Below, piece after piece: positions 35,804 to 48,700 of a stretch of DNA of 64,000 nt. The DNA comes from Cardinalis cardinalis (taxonomy: Eukaryota > Chordata > Aves > Passeriformes > Cardinalidae). Every line of letters begins with the position of its first letter. The stretch's first letter is position 1. A model generated the notes under the pieces. That model did not search any database. It was not told where the DNA came from and saw only the letters and a program-made list of their open reading frames with translations. The stretch covers positions 10,092,468-10,156,467 of the forward strand of contig JACDOX010000009.1 of assembly GCA_014549065.1 (NCBI GenBank), written 5' to 3'. The position numbers and the translations under genes were made by a program.

Positions 35804-38800
35804 CTGAACTGTCTGAACTGTGGTTCATTGTTTGAAATACTGTATTCTATGNAAATATCCTTAGGCTGAATTTTTGTGGAAAAAGAGGTTGTTCTCTTGG
35901 TCTGGTGAACATGCAGTTCTGAACAAAAAGTGTGAGGGAGCAAAAATGTTGTTTGGGGTTAAAAAACCACTATTTTTTGTATTTCTTTGGTGNTTTTTTT
36001 CCTTTGAAATATGCCTTTAAAATTATTATGAAAAGAAAAAAATAGGGCATTTTAAACTGAAAATTAATATGCTTGTTTTGAAAATAATGANGACATACTT
36101 TTCAACTTAATTGATACCATTATGAGAGAGATGTCTTGTAAGGTACTACATCAGAGTATTGACATGCCTTGCAGATTAGGGTAAAAAATCAAAAGGAAAT
36201 TTTTGACAACTGTGGGGTGGGTTTTCTTGTTTTTCTCCATTGGTTTGGGTCTAAGTGATTTGGAAAACACATTTGCTTTGAATTTTAGCAAATGCCATAT
36301 GTCAGTGTTGAGAACATGGATTTCTAAGGATTAAATTCCAAGTATTTACATAGCTGTGTCTGTGTTGTCTCAAAATAGCTAGAAAGCTTCAAGTATATCT
36401 AATAGATGCTATGTTTGCTTAGTATCTAATTTGTATATCTATCATATGCTTCATAGTACCTCTGAAGAGAGAACTAGGATGAAGAGGCATATGAATTTTG
36501 ATCTCTAAATGTAATCTGTCACTACAATATGCACCTTCTGTTTTTTCTTTTCAGCTTTACAAGTAATTTAATGTTACAATGCCCCTGCCNTCCTCCACAT
36601 ACTCATTCTTTTCTTTACCTCAGACAAAGGGAAAAATAATCCTACAAAAAAAGGTAAAAACTTTGTGCTTTTCTTCATTCCAGTTCAAGAAAGATACAAT
36701 AAAATATATGGTCATGAAGTGGTGGGAATTCAGGAATAGCAGAAGAACAATCTTGAATTGTCTTACATGGGTTACAAAACTGCACTTAGCTATCAGTGGT
36801 TGAATTCTGCCTATCTCTTTTTAGAGGCTTTGGAAATTTTCCCAAGATTTTAGTGTACTATACTGTCTCAGGTGTTGACTTTGCCTGGAGTTAGACATCT
36901 GACTGTCTGTTGTGCCCTTTAAAAATAGTTCCTTTTTATTTTAGCATAAACTTAAAACAAACTCAGTAGAAAACTCCAGGATCCGGGGTGCTCTTTGTCA
37001 AGATGACACAGTTTACATCTACTTTATGAGACTCCTGTTTCCAAGAGCAATTAGGATGTTCTGAGTTATATCAACCTGTGTTTGCATTTGGATATTTTCA
37101 TTCACTGATTTATTTTAGGATTGTACACTACATTGCAAAACATAATTTGCCTTACTCCACCTAATTAAAATTCATTTGATGAATATACAATCTTAGCAAC
37201 CAATGTTTTTAAAGTTGTCTTTTGGATTTTGACCCCATGGGAAATATTAATGTAATCTAATGTAGTTGTTCTGAGTAACATCCTTGTTAGAAACCTAAGG
37301 TAAGCTAAACTTAGATGTTTACACTAAACAGAGGCATTTCCAGAATATTATTCACAGAAATTAGATGAATGAAAACACTTTGCATAAAGATTTCTTCAAC
37401 ATTTAGCATAACTATTCACTTTGAATGCTCTTATTGCAAGGTAACTTTGGAAGAAAACATAGCAAAAATCTTATTATATTCAGAGGGTAGCAGTGTAAGC
37501 CTACCTTATGTTTCACTGCCTGTGGTTTTATCTAAGATATTGTATTTAGCAAATTTTTGCACATGTATTGCTGTGCCTCTGGAATTCAGTCCCCTGGGTA
37601 AAATTATGATGGAGCTGAAATGCCTTGGTCATGTAATGCTCTGGCACTGCCTATGGCCTGATGCAGGAGTAGTTTTAGGATTCAAATTCTGGCTAAACCA
37701 CTGCTCAGGAAGGTCATGTGTCTGTTGTAACACTGGTACTGAAAGAACAGTCATTCCCAAAAGTTTTTTTTTCCTCCTGTCCTTGGGCAGCAACAGTGGA
37801 TTTTGTGAACACANGGGACGGTTCTGTGAGTTTAATTATATCCTGGTCTCTCCCTCAGCCATATAAAAAGTATGGGAGTTCTGTGGAAGGAGGAGAATGA
37901 ACTCTGCATTGAATTCTGAACTGAAGGCAAAGCAGCATTACTTTTCAGATCCATTTTACTTCAAAGATTCTGTAAGTCATTGTGCCAACCTGTGATTTTT
38001 ATTAAAGTTTAAGGTACTTCAAAGAAAGGACATTAGAAGGTACTTGAATGGTTATAGATGTTTCAATGAAATGCTAAAANCTGTATTCATAATTTTACTG
38101 CTAAAATGCATAATGATTTAATTGCCCAGAGATTTCTGCACTCCTCTCCAACAGACATACTTGTAGCCTGGTAAAGGTGAGTCTATATGGCAGAACAACA
38201 TCTTAAGCTCACTTTTAAGATAAAAATGTCATATTGTTCCTAGTAAAAGGAAGTACTTTTTTTTTTATGGTAAAAGTTTTTAGGGTCCAATAGTCCAAAT
38301 ATTTGTCACAGAGATGAGATGAAGGAAGGAGGATTTCTTCCTTCTCTTTATTTGCATGGAGATAGGACTGTGAACCAAATATTTGGGAGAGTATATTTTT
38401 AGATAGTTCTCTACAATTTTCTGCTGGAATGGTCCTACAAAGTATTCAAATATTCCTGGATTCAGGCCTTTAATTCAGGTTTACACTTCCAAAGGACTTC
38501 TCAGACTGCCAACATAGAGTTACTTTATGTTTTCTTTCTTTTTTTTTTTCAGCTGAAACAAATTACCTAGTTCACTAAAAAGGACATTGTTTTTAGGTCC
38601 AGTCATCAAAATGAAAGTTCAGCTGTTCATGTAGTCCCAGTCATCCTGAAAAAAATTCTGTCACACCATAATGAAATTAAAACAATAGAATTCATATGCT
38701 GCCTCATTAGAAGTACATAAAATATAGAAGTCCTAAGCTCTTCCAGAAATGAGTAGAAGTGCCACTGCAAATTCTTTTTTATGCGTGAAGATTTTACATT

Positions 38801-39639
38801 AATTTGTAGCTAAAAAATCAGAAAGAGAATAGGAAACTCTGATCACAGAAGAGAACTCAAATAGCATATTAAATCTTGGAAAGAATGTTTCTTTTTTATT
38901 GTGTCTAATACTAGTCTGAGAGAAAAAGCAGGATACCTTTATTAAACTAAAATAAAGCAGCATTCATCCATAATTCAGAGCTTAATGCCGTGATTTCAAA
39001 ATGCCACAAAGACTATCTGGAGTATTATTTTAAGCTGTCTTCTTAAGCATGGTGTTAGTAGCAAAATTTCTGTCTNACTCCATAGTCTTACCAAGAGCTG
39101 CTGCCTGCTACAATATCTGATAACTTCCTGCACTCTCAAAACACCCTCAGCAGGCACATCTTCCCAACACAACTCACAAGGTACTCTTATCACAGCGTTC
39201 TTCCCTGGTATTTTGTTTTTCTGACCTTATTAAAACATAAAGAAGGGTAATATTCTACCTCAATTGTTCAGTAGAAAAATCCTTTTGAATCTCTCACAAC
39301 CATGATGAAACAGTAGCCTGGTGAACAGCTGTTGTTGATCAGATACAGCTGGGAAATTTCTTAAGAATATTTTTCTCAGAATACACTTGTTCCTTGAAAT
39401 GGAAACAGTTTTTTCCAGAATGGTATGTACCTGATTTCATAAGGCAAGGATTTCTGATCAGCAATAGAAGAACTGACCCACTATTCATCTGGCCTATTTA
39501 GAGTATTAAATCCAAGAGCTGAGTCTGGGAACAGATAAACATTTGATGTGTCTTTATTTCGTGAGGTATTGTAGAACCATTTCAACTTGTATTCAGAATT
39601 CAGAGTTCAATGGATGGCTCGGAGGGGTCTTTTGCATAT
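35804..39639. other. Non-coding AT-rich stretch, one long open frame
   Basis: Nothing recognisable as a gene or repeat family. The plus-strand frame 37369-37866 is open for 165 codons, unusual for this base composition, but shows no domain. It is described under findings. Confidence 0.55.
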
Positions 39640-39895
39640 CTACATGTAGAGTGGAGCAGAACACTGCCAGCCTAGAAAGCAGCATGGACTAAGCAGAGCC
39701 TCAAAGCAGTGTGGCTGTGTCAGCCTGCTGCTGGACCAACATGGCTCACCTGTGCTGGGAACTGCCCTGTGATACCAGCAGCGCTGCTCCTTCCTGCCTA
39801 CACTGCTCTGGGGTCGTGTCTCTGTGCTGNGCACCACATCAGCCAGGTCAGCTAGGGCTGAGCATCTCCCAGCTTCTTCAGACAAAGTCCTCCTG
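39640..39895. other. GC-richer patch of unknown nature
   Basis: Visibly richer in G and C than its flanks, with many CTGCTG, CAGC and TGGCTCACC-type words, and with open frames on both strands (39640-39885 minus, 39711-40163 plus). It may be a decayed repeat or a small regulatory patch. I recognise no element or protein domain. Confidence 0.4.
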
Positions 39896-39916
39896 CAGAC
39901 TATGCATTCCTGTTGA

Positions 39917-39991
39917 TTTTCCTTTTCCTTTTCCTTGCCCTTCCCTTCCCTTTCCCTTTCATTTCATTTCCTTCTCTCACTCTCTTCTTTT
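39917..39991. repeat. Polypyrimidine tract, imperfect (TTTCC)n
   Basis: Mostly TTTTCC, CCTTT and CCCTT units with only a few purine interruptions (for example G39937). It is the complementary type of the GGAAA array at 30.6 kb, but shorter and degraded. Confidence 0.9.
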
Positions 39992-40820
39992 GAATTCTTA
40001 CTGGGATTTTTTGTTTGGTTGGTTGTGTTTTGTTTGTTGTTGCTTTTCTCCTGATTTAGAGCAAGAAAACTTAAAGAATCTTGTAAAACTTCCCTTGGAA
40101 GAGAAAACAGTCTCCCAGGCACTTCTGAATGTTGCAGTACCTGGAAGAGCAGGGAGAAGGTAGGAAATTGCTAAGGAGTCTGCAGTGTATATTTATAGCA
40201 TGGGTTTGTTAATCATAGCTAGAAGTTTGATTCAAAGCATGGTTTAAGCNTGAGAATTGCTGAGTGAAATCCTTAAAGCAGCATATCCTTCTCTTCTCCA
40301 GGTTGCAAACAGATGGCCTCTGTAAACATTACTGATATTTCATCTTCAGTACACAGTGGTTAGTAGGGACAGAAATAACNAGTGATCACAAGTAATAACT
40401 GGTGTATTCATCTGCAGTCCACAGAACTGAAAAGCTAACAAGAGATTAAGACAAAAACTTCTAAGATCTAAACTTGAGGCTGGTGCTTTGCTTTTGTGCC
40501 TATTGCTCCTTTTACTAGAGTACTGTTCAGCAATATCTTGCTTTGAAGATACACGTGATGCTTAAACCCAGTCATAAGGTAAAAATGTATAAAACACAAT
40601 AAAAGNACTGATACACAAAATGTGCTTCCAGCACCCCAAGAATTAAAGAAACTTTGTAAAGTCCAGTTCTTTCCAAGTTTCCTGGCAGAGGGACAATCTC
40701 TGTTTCTANCCTTTTAAGTTTTAAGGAGGAGTTAAAACAGATATTTGTTAATTTTGATCAACTTTGACTTGAGTGTTGGTTTTAAAAAAATACAGGGTTA
40801 GATTCTCTGTCAGACAAAGC
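39992..40820. other. Non-coding stretch, no gene seen
   Basis: AT-rich sequence with no repeat family, gene or structure recognised. Confidence 0.6.
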
Positions 40821-40900
40821 ACAAACAAGTGAAGTGACTTTCTTAAGGATGTGCAATATAGTTGTGACACAGCCAGGAATTGGAACGACCTGATTTTCAG
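40821..40900 (-). mobile_element. Possible MIR relic, antisense
   Basis: AAGTGAAGTGACTTTCTTAAGG (40827-40848) and TGTGACACAGCCAGGAATTGGAACGACCTG (40863-40892) match in order the antisense of the MIR core (AAGTGACTTGCCCAAGG ... CACAGC ... AGCCAGGATTCGAACC). The copy is old and degraded. Confidence 0.5.
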
Positions 40901-41263
40901 AACTAATCTGTAAGCAATAAATAAGCTCTTAATATCTAAGTTTTAAGCCAAGGCTTCGTCTTCTTGTCAGAAGTGACACTATATATTGTTAAATTTTCCC
41001 TAACTTGACTGCTGGTTGTCCTCTTTAAGGAGGGCCCCAGCAGTGTTATTTTCAGCTCCCAGCTGGTTTGAAACCTAAGAAGAATTGGCAGGATTATTTT
41101 TCTCTCACTTGTCATGTCCTTCTACCTAGTAGTAGAATAATGTTCTACTTACAGGGATGAGCTTTTAGCTCAGTGTTATGCTGTCACCAGTACCTGTCTA
41201 CTTCTCCTTACCTTGCTAGAAAGCCACATCCCCAAAACACCCCTGACTTGCTGGTGAACTGTT
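40901..41263. other. Non-coding stretch, no gene seen
   Basis: Ordinary AT-rich sequence with nothing recognised. Confidence 0.55.
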
Positions 41264-41639
41264 TTATTCTTTTGTAAAGCCAAACCTTCTTAGGCCTAGT
41301 GAAACACCTTCACACAGAAATTCATCAGCTTCAGTTTTCCCCTCCTTATCAAAATCATGCTTTTTTTCTGAATCTTTAAGTGNGTCCTTTAAGGATTCAA
41401 TCTCCTCAAAATGAAACAGGGCAGGAGAAGGGGCAGGGGGATGGGTACCCAACACTGAAAAAACAACTAACTTGTTTTCTCTGGCTTTTAGCTACAAGTT
41501 GAGACCTTAGCTTCTTTTTTATCTCATTGGATGCTTTGGCATGAAGCATCCAAAATCTAGATTGCTGGACTTATTCATGGTATTTCAAAGAGAGCATCAT
41601 TTGGCCCATACATTAGCAAGCAGGCAAGTAATTAATAAT

Positions 41640-42410
41640 AACACACGTGGAAGCAAATGAATGTTTTGCTTGTTGAAAGAGAATGAGAAAGTCAGACAAA
41701 GGCCTGGGCTCTATGTCCTTGCCCTCCACAGCAGCAGAAGAAATAATGTTATGAATAGCATTTAACTTGAATTTGTAGCAAACTGCTGCTTTTATCATAA
41801 ACAATTGCCAGATGGTATACATTATCTTCCTTTTTTCTCCTTTCACAAAAGCANCATTAATTGCAGAGCAGCCCAGGGCTCCACTCAGCTCATCAGTGTG
41901 ATAACACTTCATGACCCTGATTAGCCGTCAGTCTACTCAATTAAAAAGATCATTTAGACATTCACCCAATCATTTGCCTATCGAGCCACCTGGGCCTCAA
42001 CCAGGGGCTCCATTTTTAACATTCTCCTGCCCTCTCTCATCTCGCCTAGCTTTTTTACATATCTCCAAAAGACGTAATTGAATTAAATAAAGCGTCTCAG
42101 GGGCAGCTGCAACATCTGCTGTTTGTGGTATGTCAAGCCTTCAGCATTAAAAACAGTTACATATGCTCCAAATTAGCAGGTCGCAGAGATGAAACAGTCG
42201 ATGATAGTGTTTTTGTGCCAGCGTGAGAAGCAGCTCACAGCTGTGTGCAATTTACAATTAAAGGCTTTATCAGAGCTCAATTGTACTAGTGAATCAAGTG
42301 GTGAGAGGTCAGTTAGTGAATTAGACCAATTAGAGCTTGTACAGTTAAATTATCTGTCTTATTACCTACTGATAAACAGCCTTGTCATATCTTTACTCAG
42401 ATGATGAAGC
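41640..42410. promoter_or_regulatory. Strong candidate conserved non-coding element (enhancer)
   Basis: This stretch stands out by texture: no simple repeats, no transposon signature, more CpG than its flanks, and dense homeodomain-type cores. Examples are ATTAATTGC (about 41855), CTGATTAGCCGTCAG (41918-41932), GACGTAATTGAATTAAATAAAG (42072-42093), TTTACAATTAAAGG, and AGACCAATTAGAGC (42323-42336). There are also E-box-like CAGCTG sites (42105, 42238). Such composition is typical of deeply conserved vertebrate developmental enhancers in gene deserts. The small plus-strand open frame at 42189-42404 is probably accidental. Conservation is inferred, not measured. Confidence 0.4.
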
Positions 42411-42420
42411 CTGGAAGTGT

Positions 42421-45400
42421 TTTATGAGGTGATACTGTACTTTTGTGTGTGTGTGTAATGGAACTCAGTAGCTCAGCAAACTTGGTCTGATGCAACAAGC
42501 ATGCAGTCTTAAACTGCTGAGGGAAAAAACCCCAAACACCTGCAGTTAGAACCTTGAAGCAAAATTAAGTTAGAACAAGAGTTAAGATTATAGATGTTGG
42601 CAGAATTTGACAACATCTATATGTATTTTTCTGCTTGGCAAAATCTAAATTCTCAAAGTTAACAGTGGGAAATGTTACACTTTTGATTTCTAGGGTTTGT
42701 TTTTTTTTTAATTACTGTCTTTCCCTTTCTCACTCCCACTCTGAAAGAGAGACGAGAGGGAAAGGANAGAATCTAATAAAGCCAGGCTCTGATTTTTATA
42801 CTGTAAAATAATGCAGTAATAATGGACAAAGACAGAAACTGCTGCTTCTTAATCTCAGGATTTACATGGTTCTGGAAGGATCACCTGTAAGCCTGGACAG
42901 AACTGACTCCAGATGGGTGAACTGAACAAAGGTGAGCCAGTGAAACCTTTTTGGAAGTCTTATGCATACATGTGTCAGTTTACACCTGACTGTTATTGCC
43001 CTGTCACCATACTNTGTGAATGAGACATGAGCTGCACCAGCTACTGCAATGCCACCTGGCCCTAAGAATAAGGAATTTGCTGTCTAGGGCCCCCTGTATT
43101 TGTGGGGGGAAGGGGGGTGCAGTAGAGNGATAGGTAGGGGGGTATTAAGATTAAAGCTGTATGGCAATTTGACAGTGTTGCATGTCAAATTCTGCCTTTC
43201 TAAGGCAATGGTAACTAAGGACCAAAAGCATCAGAAACCTTTCCTTGAAAGGGACTATCTGTGCTTTGCTCTTGAAAATAAAGTAATGAAGTACATCTCA
43301 TACCTTTCTTTTAATCAGACGTTAGTAACACATTGATGCCATTCCTCTTTTAGAGAAAATCCTAGAGATTAGATCATATGCTCAAATCCATTCTCTGCAG
43401 AAGGAAATCAATGATCTATTAGGCCACAGAAATGGACTAAAAATATATGTGCTTCCATAACCCAGTAGTCAGGGAATTTGGCTTGAAGAAGCATTGAGCC
43501 CATTGCAAAAGTTATATTTTAGTCTTTCACATCATCTTGTCATTGGATAAAAGGCACAAAAGTTATCCTCCATAAATCAGTGTTGGGTATCACTGCTCCT
43601 TTCATTCTTCACCGTAGTGGAAGGAAGGGAGGGAGGGAGAGAACAAGCTGACTCATAGGCTGTCAGAATAGCTGGCACACACAGGGTTAAATCTCTGTGA
43701 GCAAAGAGGTTGTTTTACTTCAGGATCTGTAACCAGACTCTGTTCTAAGTAGCTCTTCTAAGTTGCATGGAACTGCACTCTTTAGGAATGTTCAGATCCA
43801 AGTGTAAACTGAGATTAAATGCTAGCCCTTTATTAAGGGGAGATTTGAATGGGATGGGGGATGTACTTTTATTGCCCCCTAATATTTTCATGGTGAAAGC
43901 ATACATCTTTGGAATGGGCTTTTGATTGTGTTTAATGCATGGCTTCTATGTGTACAGACTTTGCAAAATGAGGAGGGCAAGTTTCAAACAGATGTCTTGA
44001 GATGTCTTATTAAATATCGTGATTGAAATAAATTAAGAAGATTGTGATGCTGGCAATGCTGGGTCTCCAACTGCTTTCTGCCAGTGCATAATGTTGACTA
44101 ATTTTCCACAGGTTTTGGACTTGCATTTAGAGAAATTCTAATCAGAATCAAAATGGCTCTCTTTGAAACAGCAGATTCAACATTTTAGTGTTTTTCTTAA
44201 GTGCNCTGATCTCTTTGCCAAGCTTCAAAGGTTTAAAAAAGCAGTTGAAAGAAAGAGAAGTTTTTGAACTTGGGGATGAGTAAAAGAAAGAAAAAGTACA
44301 TTTTTTGAGTGCAAATGAATACATTTTTCCACACTCTTACTCTTCTAAGGAGCAGAGGGTGTTTAGTTCATTCCTCAAGTGGAGGAGAGAAACGTGGTCT
44401 AAGTATTCTCAAAACTGCTGAGAATTGAATATACAGTGAACACTTGGTCAGGACCCTGATCTCTCCTGTAGTGCACATGCTGCTGGCAGTTATTGAAAAT
44501 CTTCATCCTCTCCTCTGTTGCTTTCTTCCAACTTCTGAGTGACTTCTGACTTCTGATTTGCCCTTGATAAGGCCAAAATGCAATTCAATCCCCAGATATC
44601 AGGATTTTTCTATTTTTAAATACTAAATTGAACCTATTCAGTAAATACTGAAATAATGACTTACAGGTGATTTATTTTTCTTGCTTTCATTGTATTACAG
44701 TTGATAAATTACTTTAGTCTCACTTTTAGAAGACATAGGAGTTTCTGTAGCTTTCTAAAAGTGATTTTGAATTTTAAATGTCTGTAGCTTTCCAACAGAG
44801 GTTAAGTCCCTGGGTAAATAGCTCACTGTTAATCATAAATGTGACATTATGTACATAATTCAGTCAATCTAAAATAGGGGAAAAGTAGAGAAGTTGTTTA
44901 CAAGCTAAAGTATTGCAATGACAAGACCATATTATGTTGACAGACTGATTTCTTGAATATTCTATTCTAAGTACAAAATCAGTTTATGGAGAATACAAGA
45001 TCTAAAAAGAGAGACACTCAGTTATCAGTGAATGATAATTACTCTATATCATCTGTTTGCTGAGAAAACAGGAGCAGTTAGGGCATTGTATCTCTTACTG
45101 CACTTATTAACCTTGCAACTCGCAAGCCAAGCTCTTCACAACACAAGGTACTGAAGCTAATCATGGGCTTGAAAACCCTACTAGATGAGGCCCTGTCAGG
45201 ATAATAATCTTTTGACATTTAGTTTTCTACTTTATTACTAGTTTCAGCTCAAATATTTAAAAATAAATTAACTTTGGGCACCATTTTTCCCCCCTCCATT
45301 TCATTTTTTACTTTCTACTGCTCTTACTTACATAATAGATTAACATGGCTCAGTTCAGCTGTCTTCATTGTAGGAAGCTCGTCTTTTCCCAGGCCTGTGA

Positions 45401-45545
45401 GCCCTGGCATGTGTCTGCTTACCTGAAAGAACCAGTGAGAGCCCTTTTTTTCCTGGCTGATCAGTTTAGGCAGCATCTGCTATTGCAGCATGACCCCTTT
45501 GCCTATCCTGTAACATACCCACAGGACTTTGATTAGTTATAAGGA
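42421..45545. other. Non-coding stretch, no gene seen
   Basis: Holds a short GT run (about 42444-42456), a purine-rich GGAAGGGAGGG tract (about 43619-43642), and a near-repeated TCTGTAGCTTTC word around 44741-44794. No gene or repeat family is recognised. Confidence 0.6.
43618..43642. repeat. Short (GGGA)n purine tract
   Basis: GGAAGG and GGGA units, about 25 bases. Minor simple repeat. Confidence 0.85.
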
Positions 45546-45560
45546 TTTTTTTTTTTTTTT
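45546..45560. repeat. Poly(T) run, 15 bases
   Basis: An uninterrupted run of 15 T just left of the CR1 fragment. Confidence 0.9.
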
Positions 45561-45569
45561 AACACGAGG

Positions 45570-45706
45570 GAGGCAAAATACTGGAACCTATTTCCCAGGT
45601 GGTAGATGTCCCATGCCTGGAAATATCCAAGGTCAAGTTGGACAGGAGCCTGAGGAACTTGACGTAGCTGAAGATTTCCCTGCTAGTGCATTCTGTGATT
45701 AAAACT
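45570..45706 (+). mobile_element. CR1 LINE 3' end fragment, decayed
   Basis: The sense-orientation CR1 3' UTR can be followed in order: ACTGGAACC (near 45580), GGTGGTAGATGTCCCATGCCTGG (about 45599-45621), CCAAGGTCAAGTTGGACAGGAGCCTGAGGAAC (about 45629-45659), CCCTGC, and the terminal ATTCTGTGATT (45690-45700), which corresponds to the CR1 end repeat. It is more diverged than the copy at 35 kb. Heavily 5'-truncated and inactive. Confidence 0.88.
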
Positions 45707-48700
45707 GATCTGAATTTCTCATGAGTTGCAGCTGACTTGTCTTGCTGTCTGGGCATCTCCCACCTGTGCACTGAGCCCTGCTCCTTCTCAAGAGTGCATT
45801 AAAGAAACTACTTTGGGTTAACTGGACATTTAAGAACTACTGCAGAAGGATGAATATAAATGTTTAAATCATGAATATAAATGTTGAAGAACTGGAGCCC
45901 ATATTGCCTAGTGGCATTTGTCTCATGAGAAAAAATCCCCTACCCAAGGAGTTCTGTTTAGATGCTTGCAGTAGTCATTTTAGTTTTTACATATACTATG
46001 TCTTTTTAAAATCGCTGTTCAACCCTTTTCTCAAACAGCACTACCACAGAGACCCTTTGAAAATCATGTAGTAAAAATGTCAGTAAAAAAATAAGACATG
46101 GAAGTAATATGGTTCTGATGCATGTATTTCTCTGAAATGGTAAACTGTGACTCAACAATTTGGGTTTCAAGTCCACTTTTTCCCAGTACACTTTGATAAA
46201 ATATATCTTCTTTAGACCACAGTAGTACTTTCTTTCCCCCTTCCTCACACATTCTCCAGATATTCTTTTTTCTGACATAAAACTCTTTTGGTTTGTATAG
46301 TAAGTCTGAGTTGCCTGAGGTGGTGTGAAGGTAAAGTCTTTGTCTCCATTCCCTAAAGGCACTATGACTATGAACAGCTTTCTTTTTCAGAAAGTCAGAG
46401 TGATTCCTTTCATTGATTGTCCACTCTACACTATTTTCCTGCCTTGTTTTAGCTGTTAATATAGAAGCAGATAAATCACCACAATTTACAATTCAGTGCA
46501 ACTAGCATGTTCATTGATTTAAGACACAGGCCTCAATTTCTGCTGTTTTNCTGTCAAAAGAGCACTGCAGCTTTCCTTGCACAAGACACAGGGTGATCAG
46601 ACAGAAGCAAGAAGCGCACTTGTGCCAAAGTTATTATTCCCAGCAGTGGTTTTCTTGGTAAACACTTGGAAATAGTTGGCTGGTGGTTGGTGCCAGAGGT
46701 CTGGCAAAAATAGTGAGCTTTTTAATTAAATGCACCAAAAGCAGTATTTCTAAACTGCATCATTGGCACAATAAAACAAGTAGATATCAAATGCTTCTCT
46801 TGAATTGGGATAAGGATTACNTCTTGGTTATCTCTGTTCCTCTACTTATTCCTTTAAAAAATACAGAGCAAATCAGCGGCCTGCNCTACATCAGTCCCAC
46901 CAAAGAAACATGCATTAGCTAAAATAGTTTTGCAAAGGTGTGAAAGTAGGGTAATTGCTTAAAAATCTCACAGCTTTATTGNGTGTCTGATTTGCTAATA
47001 TCTAACTTTCAACCTTTAAACTTCTCTCTTTTTCCCTGCTCATTACATAACATAGGAGCTGCATCAGAAGGTTTATTAGAGTAAGTTGAAGGCCCCACAG
47101 TAAGCAAATCAATAGGTTAGATCCTCTGACTACTGGACAGATAACTCGGAATAATTTACCTAAACATTTGTAAAGTTTATCTGGCTATACGAAATATGCC
47201 ATGTTTTTTTCCTGTCAGTCTTTTAGTCCAACTTGGCACCCTGTGCAGCCATTAAAAATCAAAGAAAAAATGTGAAAGGTAGAATGACTCAAAATAGAAT
47301 TTTGAGCTTATATTTTAATTTTTACAACTAATACTTCTCTTAGAATGCTTCGATTAATATAATTATGTAAAAAAACAAAGCTATCCAGCACTCTTTACTG
47401 CATTTACTCTTACAATGAAAAGCTTCAAATTGTATAGAGATTTTTTTCACCTTAGTTATTTGCTTGAGAANGAAATCTAACTTTCTGTGTTAATTTAGAT
47501 AAATATGGGGTTTGGGCTTGTTTTTTTTTCTTATAGCCACAACACCAGACCTTCATATTGCTCATGAAAGTTTAATTCTTGATCCATTATTATTTTTACT
47601 CAGTGTTAATAATGTATTAGATGTGCTTATTGCCTATCTGTGGATGTATAGATGGGTACACTTTGGTTAGACCAGTCAGAAGTGTTGCTGAGATCACCCT
47701 CACTCCAAACACAGTCTAATGCTTATTGGTTTCATGTTTTAAGAAAAATGAGTCAGTGCATGAAGGAATTTTATTCAAGATGTACTTATTAGATATGTTG
47801 CCTCAGTGAAGGTTATAGTTTCAGTATTGATCAAACCACTCTTCCCTGGTGTACAGATGATTAATTCCCTATTAACTCCTAAGAGAAGACTAACCTAAAG
47901 TGTACATTTTAATGAGTGGTACTGCTTCCTTCAAAGTGCACACATCCCCCCTTATTAAAAGTAACTCCTCAAATGCCTTTTGTGTGTATCCTACCTGCTT
48001 ACCTTGATGTATTATTTCTATTCACATAACACTTTCTTCATGATTTTGCCAAATAATTCTGCGCTACTCTTGCTGTAAATTATACCAGACATGAGCTTTT
48101 TTGCATTTTACCTATCTCTTCTTATAATAGGGTGTTTAGAGCTGGTTTCAAAAGCCAGACAAAGTTTTTTAAAATTGTGATCTGGAAAATTTTGCTGATA
48201 TTAGAAGTCTCTCTCTGACTATTAATTAGCTGTCAATGGGAAGGACAGGTACATATAACATTCTTGCACTGACCAAGTCTGAATTATGAACCTGTGTTTG
48301 TGGATTCCTACAGCAGAGTATCTTGACTGATGGCTATTCTGAGACTCTTTCAGTTGCACCTGTTATTATGTATTTGAGGCCTAGAGGATAACCTGTTCTC
48401 CAGCCAAGTGATTTCATGTTTCATGTAACATTTGAAAGACCAGAAGTGGCCTGAATACCATCACCAGAAAACCTCGTCATGCAGATCTCTATCAGAAGAT
48501 GGAGAGGCTCTTGATTCTAAGTGGTCTCANTGATTTAGTCCTGCTGGGGGAGTGACAGAGTGGAAAAGCTGGGATTTCAGGCTGTTTGCAAATGCTTTAT
48601 ATATGCATGGGAAAGTTCAGAATGGTTGCAGCTTCATCCTTGTGCAGCATAGGAAAAATAAACCCCAAAGTACCACCAGCCATGAAGACTAACACTTTCA

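Noticed and set aside
35672..35943. Frames of 65 and 73 codons
   Set aside because: They run over the CR1 3' end and its flank. This part of CR1 is largely untranslated.
39711..40163. 150-codon plus-strand frame
   Set aside because: It runs through a GC-richer patch and the pyrimidine tract, and overlaps a minus-strand frame. No domain is visible.
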